Shown: in pieces, positions 4,515 to 9,429 of the stretch
How the letters are laid out: each line of letters opens with the position of its first letter
How positions within the stretch are numbered: the first letter of the stretch is position 1
Virus record (IMG/VR): IMGVR_UViG_3300042350_001896
Location: 1 to 20,626 of that record
DNA: 20,626 nucleotides
DNA from: a virus
Strand: one strand, 5' to 3'
Program-made: the position numbers and the translations under genes
The notes under the pieces: generated by a model
Database searches by the model: none
What the model was told of the DNA's origin: nothing
Seen by the model: only the letters and a program-made list of their open reading frames with translations

Positions 4515-4778
4515 ATGGACCGCAACCGCTGCATCGCCGAGATCGAGACCTACGTCGCAGGCATCCCCTGCATCATCGGCGTGACCGACTACGAAGCCTA
4601 CGTGCCCGCCTACATCAGCGGGCCTCCCGAGTACTGCTACCCGTCCGAGGGTGGCTATGGCGACTACATCCTGCTGGACCGCAAGGGTTACCGTGCCAAG
4701 TGGCTGGAGCGCAAGCTCAATGACCGCATCGAGCGCGATATCCAGGAAGAGATCTTCAATCACATGGAGGGCAAGTAA
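4515..4778 (+). CDS. Small conserved phage protein of unknown function
   Basis: This 87-residue protein follows leader module 3. Its core reads G-P-P-E-Y-C-Y-P-S-E-G-G-Y-G-D-Y-I-L-L-D-R-K-G-Y. The P-x-E-G-G-Y segment followed by a D-x-x-G turn and a W-L-E-x-K-L helix (WLERKLNDRIERDI) is a layout I know from many small phage proteins of unknown function. The N-terminal half is predicted beta (CIAEIETYVAGIPCIIGVTDYEA) and the C terminus is a basic helix. No enzyme motif. It is followed after 2 nt by the next gene, which argues for one mRNA. Confidence 0.78.
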   Translation: MDRNRCIAEIETYVAGIPCIIGVTDYEAYVPAYISGPPEYCYPSEGGYGDYILLDRKGYRAKWLERKLNDRIERDIQEEIFNHMEGK

Positions 4779-4780
4779 TC

Positions 4781-4975
4781 ATGACCGCAGCCGTAGAACT
4801 CAACACCCGTATCGAAACCACCGAGCATGGCGAGTGCGTGTTCATCGACCAGTTCGATGACGACATCTGGCTCTCCCTGCAAGTCCGTGGTGGCAGCGCC
4901 CGCTGCACACTGACCAAAGATCAGGCCCGCGAGATGATCGCAGCCATCCAGCGCGTGCTGGACCACAACGCCTGA
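4781..4975 (+). CDS. Small phage protein, predicted beta sheet plus helix
   Basis: This 64-residue product starts 2 nt after the previous stop, with GGAGGGCAAG as ribosome site. Residues 10-42 (IETTEHGECVFIDQFDDDIWLSLQVRGGSARCTL) look like two or three beta strands. Residues 44-62 (KDQAREMIAAIQRVLDHNA) form one amphipathic helix. A beta-beta-beta-alpha micro-domain of this type with T-x-x-Q-A-R-x-M-I-A-A-I is common in phage proteins of unknown function. The sequence does not show which partner it binds. Confidence 0.72.
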   Translation: MTAAVELNTRIETTEHGECVFIDQFDDDIWLSLQVRGGSARCTLTKDQAREMIAAIQRVLDHNA

Positions 4976-4984
4976 TCAGCGTCT

Positions 4985-5006
4985 GTTCAACGGACGTTCA
5001 ACGGGG
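4985..5006 (+). repeat. Tandem 11-bp direct repeat
   Basis: GTTCAACGGAC (4985-4995) is followed at once by GTTCAACGGGG (4996-5006), with 9 of 11 positions identical. It fills the short gap between two genes and places a G-run (GGGGG) 6 nt ahead of the ATG at 5012, so the second copy may double as the ribosome site. It is probably a small slippage duplication. Confidence 0.5.
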
Positions 5007-5011
5007 GCTGC

Positions 5012-5206
5012 ATGATCAACGACGACGAAACCCTTTTAATGCTCCTTTACGAGGCTGGATTCCCCGCGGAGGTAGTGAGGGACCACCTCGACCAGTTCAG
5101 GGCCTTGTCGATCGAAATAAGGGCCTCCGAGCAGGAGTTCTGGGGCAAGTACCTCGTCCGGTGCGCCAAGCACGCCCGCAAATCAAACGAAAGGGCCCAG
5201 AAATGA
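5012..5206 (+). CDS. Small helical phage protein, unknown function
   Basis: This 64-residue protein starts with ATG at 5012 behind a G-rich repeat. It is predicted to be helical throughout (ETLLMLLYEAGFPAEVVRDHLDQFRALSIEI, then a basic tail CAKHARKSNERAQK). The acidic, leucine-rich first half and Lys/Arg-rich last 15 residues suggest a protein- or nucleic-acid-binding adaptor, but I recognise no family. The stop overlaps the next start as ATGA (5203-5206). Confidence 0.65.
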   Translation: MINDDETLLMLLYEAGFPAEVVRDHLDQFRALSIEIRASEQEFWGKYLVRCAKHARKSNERAQK

Positions 5207-5463
5207 AGCGCGTGACGCTACCCATCACCCCGGAGATCGAGATGATCCAGAACCGCCTCAAGCAGGGCACCGGGATCAGCATGACCTACGTCCAGGTGAT
5301 CGACTATCTGGCTCACTTCTACCTCGATCGCAAAGACGAGGAGGCCATCACGCCGGTGCAGGTCGATGTCTACGACTTTTTGGACATCGTCAGCCAGCGG
5401 GAAGACGTGGTCGGTAACCCCATCATTTGGGCCGAATGGCCAACGAAAGCGGGGAAGGTATGA
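5203..5463 (+). CDS. Small phage protein, possible ribbon-helix-helix-like N terminus
   Basis: The product has 86 residues and starts at ATG 5203 in an ATGA overlap; an in-frame extension to 5161 lies inside the previous gene. Residues 2-8 (KRVTLPI) form a short basic beta strand. Helices follow: T-P-E-I-E-M-I-Q-N-R-L, then T-Y-V-Q-V-I-D-Y-L-A-H-F-Y-L. A strand-helix-helix order with a basic strand is that of Arc/MetJ-type DNA-binding dimers. However, the helix lengths are not typical and I rate this as a weak hint. The C-terminal third (VYDFLDIVSQREDVVGNP) is of unknown nature. The stop overlaps the next start as ATGA. Confidence 0.65.
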   Translation: MKRVTLPITPEIEMIQNRLKQGTGISMTYVQVIDYLAHFYLDRKDEEAITPVQVDVYDFLDIVSQREDVVGNPIIWAEWPTKAGKV

Positions 5464-5690
5464 CCAGGGAAGAGGTGGCGGCCTTGATTGAGCAGATCCC
5501 GCGGGGCATACACGTGGACGAGTTCATCGTGATGTTGGCCACGAAGGCGGCCGAGTATGAGCGGGAGCAGTGCGCTCAGATCTGTGAATTTTTGATAAAC
5601 AACAACGGCAGCCATGACCAGTACGACGAAGGCTGTTGGGATTGCGCTGACTTCATCAGGGACAGAAGCAAAGAGAGCGAAGAAGACTAG
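5460..5690 (+). CDS. Small phage protein with Cys-containing R-E-Q-C-A-Q-I-C helix
   Basis: This 76-residue protein starts at ATG 5460 (ATGA overlap). The middle helix A-A-E-Y-E-R-E-Q-C-A-Q-I-C-E and the later G-C-W-D-C-A-D-F-I-R-D-R-S match a pattern I know from the C-terminal part of many phage proteins of unknown function. Such proteins have E-R-E-x-C-A-x-x-C-E, then a variable loop, then C-A-x-x-I-R-x-R. The four cysteines in two helices could bind a metal ion or form a helical hairpin. A related R-T-R-E-R-C-A-D-I-A-E helix occurs in the gene at 6838-7128. Confidence 0.72.
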   Translation: MTREEVAALIEQIPRGIHVDEFIVMLATKAAEYEREQCAQICEFLINNNGSHDQYDEGCWDCADFIRDRSKESEED

Positions 5691-5699
5691 GAGCAGAAC

Positions 5700-6518
5700 A
5701 TGAATCCCCGAGTAGCAGATCTTGCATCAAAGGTGGGTTTTGACGCCGCCGATTACACGTGGTTCGACTTCGCTGAATTGGACGACGGCGCCGAGGAGGA
5801 GCTTACGAAGATCGGCCGCCAGCATGGCTGGGACACGGAGATGCGCCACCTCAACGAGTTCCTGACGCCGTCTGACCACATGGCCATCATCCAGCCCGCG
5901 TGGCCGGAAATCGCCTTCACCTACGACAAGTACATCAAGTTCGGCGGGTATGAAGGCGCGGCCGCCATGCTGTGGACGAATGATGGGTTCAACAGCCCCA
6001 TGGTGATCGTCACTGAGAAGCGGGTGAAGGTGGTCGGCAGCGAAGATGACGCTCCAGAGGGCACCAATGTGGTCGTGCACCAGAAGCTCATGCAAGCCGC
6101 AGTTAAAGGCGGCATGGCCGAGCGTGATGCCCTGCAACTGTACGAGGACGCCTGCATCAGCGCCGTGAACTACGCCTGTTTGGTCAACCTGAGAGCGCAC
6201 ACCACCGAGCAGGTGGTCACCGCTCACATGGCTAAGGGCATGGAGTTCATCAACCGCAAGCGCAGGGCCAAGCGCGAGCCGCTGGTGTACTCATGGAACA
6301 CGATCGAACTGAAGCCTGAGCCGCAGGTAAAGCAGCCTCACAAGGGCGGTACGCATGCCAGCCCAGCCAGACATAAGCGCAGGGCACACATGAGGCGCCT
6401 GCGGTCTGGCGGGTTCACGTGGATACCCGAGATGTGGGTAGGAAAAATCGAAAACGGGTTCATCGTCCACGACTATGTGCCCGACCGTGAATTGACCGGA
6501 GAAAGGACATCAGCATGA
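5700..6518 (+). CDS. Phage protein of unknown function with basic C-terminal THASPARHKRRAH motif
   Basis: This is the largest early unknown (272 residues). Residues 1-190 look like one globular alpha/beta domain, with W-F-D-F-A-E-L-D-D-G at 21-30, an aromatic Y-D-K-Y-I-K-F-G-G-Y stretch near 75-84, and helices at 125-180. Residues 184-193 are very basic. Residues 216-259 carry K-G-G-T-H-A-S-P-A-R-H-K-R-R-A-H-M-R-R-L-R-S-G, then W-I-P-E-M-W-V-G and V-H-D-Y. This His/Arg-rich tail recurs at the end of early phage proteins with otherwise different N termini and may bind nucleic acid. I do not know its function. The ribosome site AGGAG is at 5689-5693, and the stop overlaps the next start as ATGA. 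Confidence 0.78.
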   Translation: MNPRVADLASKVGFDAADYTWFDFAELDDGAEEELTKIGRQHGWDTEMRHLNEFLTPSDHMAIIQPAWPEIAFTYDKYIKFGGYEGAAAMLWTNDGFNSPMVIVTEKRVKVVGSEDDAPEGTNVVVHQKLMQAAVKGGMAERDALQLYEDACISAVNYACLVNLRAHTTEQVVTAHMAKGMEFINRKRRAKREPLVYSWNTIELKPEPQVKQPHKGGTHASPARHKRRAHMRRLRSGGFTWIPEMWVGKIENGFIVHDYVPDRELTGERTSA

Positions 6519-6835
6519 GCAACTTACGACAAGCCGCGGAGAGGGCCTTAGAAAAATTAGAAGAACAGCTTGTTCAGGTCGACCTGGAATCAGGATTTCA
6601 AAGAAACTTGAAGCAAATCGAAGATGAGGGCTGTCTGTGGGATGAAATCATCGCCCTCCGCAAAGCTCTTGCCAAGTCTGAGCGCAAAGAACTGCGCGAC
6701 CACTTTGCAGCTAAAGCCATGAACGGGTTGCTTGCCGCGGGGAGAGATGCCCAATATGGGGACTCAACCATGGACGACCTTGCGGAGGCTTCGTACCGCA
6801 TTGCGGACGCCATGCTTGATGCCAGAGAGGGTTAG
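6515..6835 (+). CDS. Helical phage protein of unknown function (DHFAAKAM motif)
   Basis: This 106-residue all-helical protein starts in an ATGA overlap. The C-terminal half has L-R-D-H-F-A-A-K-A-M-N-G-L-L-A-A and then A-E-A-S-Y-R-I-A-D-A-M-L-D-A-R. I know this combination from short phage proteins of unknown function, in which a F-A-x-x-A-M-x-G-L-L helix precedes I-A-x-x-A-Y-x-x-A-D-x-M-L. The N-terminal half is a charged coiled-coil-like segment (AERALEKLEEQLVQVDLE). Third-position G/C is somewhat lower here than in the terminase genes. It ends 2 nt before the next ATG. Confidence 0.78.
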   Translation: MSNLRQAAERALEKLEEQLVQVDLESGFQRNLKQIEDEGCLWDEIIALRKALAKSERKELRDHFAAKAMNGLLAAGRDAQYGDSTMDDLAEASYRIADAMLDAREG

Positions 6836-6837
6836 CA

Positions 6838-7128
6838 ATGAGCCGCGAACCATTTTTTCACCCCCAAGAGCTTTTTGAGATAATCAACTCTCTGGGTATG
6901 CCGATAAAGTGGGCGTCCAAACGTGCTGGACACGAGGCGCAGCTTCAGGAGTTTGCGAACATCGTGGCCGAGAGAACGCGGGAGCGGTGCGCCGATATCG
7001 CCGAAACTGCCGCCCAGCACTGGTACGAGTTCGCCATGGCCAAGGACAGCCGGGTAGAGGTGGGAGCCACCGCCCATGCTGCTGCCAAACTGGTGGCCAA
7101 GGCCATCCGGGAGGGGAAAACCCCGTGA
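6838..7128 (+). CDS. Small phage protein with R-E-R-C-A-D-I-A helix
   Basis: This 96-residue protein starts at ATG 6838, two bases after the preceding stop, with GAGAGG at 6825-6830. The N terminus reads M-S-R-E-P-F-F-H-P-Q-E-L-F-E-I-I. A central helix carries A-E-R-T-R-E-R-C-A-D-I-A-E-T-A, related to that of the 5460-5690 product. The end is an alanine-rich helix (ATAHAAAKLVAKAIREG). It is predicted entirely helical without catalytic motifs. It overlaps the next gene as GTGA (7125-7128). Function unknown. Confidence 0.72.
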   Translation: MSREPFFHPQELFEIINSLGMPIKWASKRAGHEAQLQEFANIVAERTRERCADIAETAAQHWYEFAMAKDSRVEVGATAHAAAKLVAKAIREGKTP

Positions 7129-7313
7129 GAACCCCGAAGGCCATCTGGATGATCAGAACCAGGGCAGGCTCCTACGTGAAGGCCGATCCAACCCTGGGAT
7201 TCCCATACCGATCCTTCCGGACAAAATCCGACGCCATGAAATGGATGGAAACTTGGCCCCAGCCGGACTCAAAACTGGTGAAGGTGAGAATCCGAATCAC
7301 CGAAGAGCTATAG
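7125..7313 (+). CDS. Very small basic protein, unknown function
   Basis: The start is the GTG at 7125 (GTGA overlap), with GGGAGGGG at 7109-7116. The same frame is open much further upstream, but that part is a shadow of the previous gene. The 62-residue product is basic and predicted beta-alpha-beta: KAIWMIRTRAGSYV, then F-R-T-K-S-D-A-M-K-W-M-E-T-W, then KLVKVRIRITEEL. Such a compact fold could be a small nucleic-acid or protein binder. It is the last gene before the packaging unit, which begins behind a possible promoter at 7332. Confidence 0.6.
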   Translation: MRTPKAIWMIRTRAGSYVKADPTLGFPYRSFRTKSDAMKWMETWPQPDSKLVKVRIRITEEL

Positions 7314-7331
7314 GGCGCAACTACCCAACAG

Positions 7332-7351
7332 CATCAATTTCAGCTTAAAAT
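7332..7351 (+). promoter_or_regulatory. Degenerate fourth copy of the leader core (possible promoter)
   Basis: CATCAATTTCAGCTTAAAAT resembles the ACTTCAATTTCGTGTTAAACT core of modules 2 and 3. It includes TAAAAT at 7346-7351 as a -10. The TG of the extended -10, a recognisable -35 and the downstream stem-loop are all missing. Its position 31 nt before the terminase ATG would suit a packaging-unit promoter, but the evidence is weak. Confidence 0.35.
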
Positions 7352-7381
7352 CGTTGGCGTCAATGTCTCTGGAAGAATGAG

Positions 7382-7966
7382 ATGCCACGCAAGTCAACCA
7401 AGAAGGCCGCAGAAGCGCCAGAAACCCCTATCGCTGGGGTAGAGCAGCCCGCGCCTCAAAAACCCGCCCAAAAGGCCAAGGTAGGCCGCCCCACCACCTT
7501 CTCCCAGCACATTGCTGACGTCATCTGTATCCGGATAGCTGAAGGGGAAAGCCTCAGGGAGATCGTAAAGGACGAAGGGATGCCCGATCGGTCCACGGTT
7601 TACGATTGGTTGCTGCGTCACTCTTCATTTGCCGACCAATACGCACGCGCCAGAGAAGAGCAGGCCGACACCCTGGCCGACGAGATCATCGCCATCGCCG
7701 ATGAGCAGCCCGAAGTCATTGCCGTGACGAACAAGCAAGGCGAACTGATCGAGCACAAGCTGGACGGCGCCTTCCTCCAGTGGCAGAAGAACCGGATCGA
7801 CGCCCGTAAGTGGACCGCCATGAAGCTCAAGCCCAAGAAGTACGGCGACAAGCTGGCGCTGGGCGGAGACGCCGAAAACCCCCTGAAGGTCGAAGCAGAC
7901 ATCAGTATCTTCGACGCCCTGATCAAGAACATCGAGGCCAAGCGACAAACAAAAGCCCATGGCTGA
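7382..7966 (+). CDS. terS: Terminase small subunit
   Basis: This 194-residue protein directly precedes and overlaps the large terminase gene by 8 nt, the standard arrangement. Residues 1-33 are a disordered Lys/Pro/Ala tail. Residues about 35-80 hold G-R-P-T-T-F followed by a helix-turn-helix (G-E-S-L-R-E-I-V-K-D-E-G-M-P-D-R-S-T-V-Y-D-W-L) that would recognise the packaging site on phage DNA. Residues 81-108 (FADQYARAREEQADTLADEIIAIAD) form the coiled-coil oligomerisation segment typical of the family. The C-terminal K-K-Y-G-D-K region is also usual in these proteins. It would form a ring that loads the large subunit onto DNA. Confidence 0.9.
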   Translation: MPRKSTKKAAEAPETPIAGVEQPAPQKPAQKAKVGRPTTFSQHIADVICIRIAEGESLREIVKDEGMPDRSTVYDWLLRHSSFADQYARAREEQADTLADEIIAIADEQPEVIAVTNKQGELIEHKLDGAFLQWQKNRIDARKWTAMKLKPKKYGDKLALGGDAENPLKVEADISIFDALIKNIEAKRQTKAHG

Positions 7967-9380
7967 TCCGCTGATCGAGACCCTCAAGGACGAGGAGGTT
8001 CGGCAGAAATACGCCCTACTGCCTCCCGAACGGAGGGCCGCCTTCGAGTGGCGCACCAAGTGGCTATCCACCGCCCACGACCATCAGATCCTGCCCCCTG
8101 GGGACTGGTGGACCATCTGGCTGCTGCTGGCTGGCCGCGGTGCAGGGAAAACCCGTACAGCAGCGGAGCAGATCGGCTGGTGGGCCTGGGAGCAGCCTGG
8201 GACCCGGTGGCTGGTGGCCGCCCCGACATCCATGGACGTCCGGTCCACGTGCTTTGAGGGTGAGTCTGGCCTCCTGGCCGTGATCCCTGAGGTCCTGATC
8301 GCCGACTACAACCGGGCGTACCATGAGATCAAGCTCACCAACGGCAGCCTGATCAAGGGCGTCCCGGCGTCTGAGCCTGAGCGTTTCCGCGGTGGCCAGT
8401 ATCACGGGGCATGGCTGGACGAGTTGGCCGCCTGGGAGTACCTGCAAGAGGCGTGGGACATGATCATGTTCTCCGTCCGCCTGGGAACCCAAACCCGCAT
8501 CATGGCTACGACTACCCCGAAGCCGAAGGACCTGATCGTGGACCTGATCGGCCGGGAGGGCGACGACGTCCACCTGACGACGGCCAGCACCTACTCGAAC
8601 ATCGAGCACCTTGCGCCTAGCTTTCAGAAGCAGATCCTCCAGTACGAGGGCACTAAGCTCGGCCGCCAGGAGATCTACGCCGAGATCATCGACCCGGAAG
8701 AGGGTGGCATCGTCTCCCGCGACTGGTTCCGCCTGTGGCCAGCAGACAAGCCCATCCCCCGGCTGGAGTTCGTCCTGCAATCCTACGACTGCGCCTTCAC
8801 CGAGAAGGCCAACAACGACCCAACCGCGGCCATCACCTTTGGGGTGTTCAAGCCCCAGGATGGCGGGATGTCGGTGCTCATCATCGACTGCTGGCAGGAC
8901 CGGCTCCAGTATCCGGACCTCAAGCCCAAGGTCATCGAGGAGTACGAGACCGTCTTCGGGGAGGGCAAGGACCGCAAGCGAGTGGATCTGGTCCTGGTCG
9001 AGGACAAGGCCGCGGGCATATCCCTGATCCAAGACTTACAGCGGGCCCACGTGCCGGTGCGGTCATATAACCCCGGCCGAGCAGATAAGGTCCAGCGCCT
9101 GTCCATCGTGGCCAACATCATCCGGGCCGGAAGGGTATGGGTGCCGGAGTCGATGAATAAGAAAGGGTATGTCCGGGACTGGGCCGAGGGAATGGTTTCC
9201 CAGGTGTGCTCATTCCCCAATACTGACCACGATGATTTCTGCGATGCCTTATCCCAGGCCCTGAGATATTTACGGGATGCAGGATTCCTGAATATCGACC
9301 CGGCTCCTCCCGATGAATTGGACGACGAGGATTACATCGATGCGGGAGTAAACCGACGTGAGAACCCGTATGCAGTTTGA
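7959..9380 (+). CDS. terL: Terminase large subunit (packaging ATPase and nuclease)
   Basis: This 473-residue motor protein pumps DNA into the prohead through the portal and cuts it. The N-terminal ATPase has a Walker A L-A-G-R-G-A-G-K-T (57-65), Walker B G-A-W-L-D-E (150-155, catalytic E155) and coupling motif A-T-T-T-P (183-187). The C-terminal RNase-H-like nuclease has S-Y-D-C-A-F-T-E (first acidic residue), V-E-D-K-A-A-G (second) and N-T-D-H-D-D-F-C-D-A-L (third cluster). All key residues are present and the length is normal. The A-G-R-G-A-G-K-T form of Walker A is typical of the branch often labelled DNA-packaging protein. The tail after about 450 is acidic and may contact portal. It is translated from an ATG overlapping terS. 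Confidence 0.97.
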   Translation: MADPLIETLKDEEVRQKYALLPPERRAAFEWRTKWLSTAHDHQILPPGDWWTIWLLLAGRGAGKTRTAAEQIGWWAWEQPGTRWLVAAPTSMDVRSTCFEGESGLLAVIPEVLIADYNRAYHEIKLTNGSLIKGVPASEPERFRGGQYHGAWLDELAAWEYLQEAWDMIMFSVRLGTQTRIMATTTPKPKDLIVDLIGREGDDVHLTTASTYSNIEHLAPSFQKQILQYEGTKLGRQEIYAEIIDPEEGGIVSRDWFRLWPADKPIPRLEFVLQSYDCAFTEKANNDPTAAITFGVFKPQDGGMSVLIIDCWQDRLQYPDLKPKVIEEYETVFGEGKDRKRVDLVLVEDKAAGISLIQDLQRAHVPVRSYNPGRADKVQRLSIVANIIRAGRVWVPESMNKKGYVRDWAEGMVSQVCSFPNTDHDDFCDALSQALRYLRDAGFLNIDPAPPDELDDEDYIDAGVNRRENPYAV

Positions 9381-9429
9381 CCGCACGAGAGTATCATTGC
9401 GGTTAATTTCGTCTTCGAGAGGCTAGGCT

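Noticed and set aside
8064-9032. 322-codon minus-strand frame opposite the large terminase gene
   Set aside because: The terminase frame has all its catalytic motifs, and the reverse product is Gly/Leu/Asp-rich with no recognisable domain.
8735-9070. 111-codon plus-strand frame inside the large terminase gene
   Set aside because: Arg/Gly-rich product with no ribosome site. Unlike 10001-10171, the terminase frame keeps its own strong codon signature and nuclease motifs here.
9381-9429. Possible promoter before the giant gene (TTGCGG followed by TTAATT)
   Set aside because: No -10 element at a valid distance and no similarity to the three leader modules beyond AATTTCGT; only the GAGAGG ribosome site is supported.
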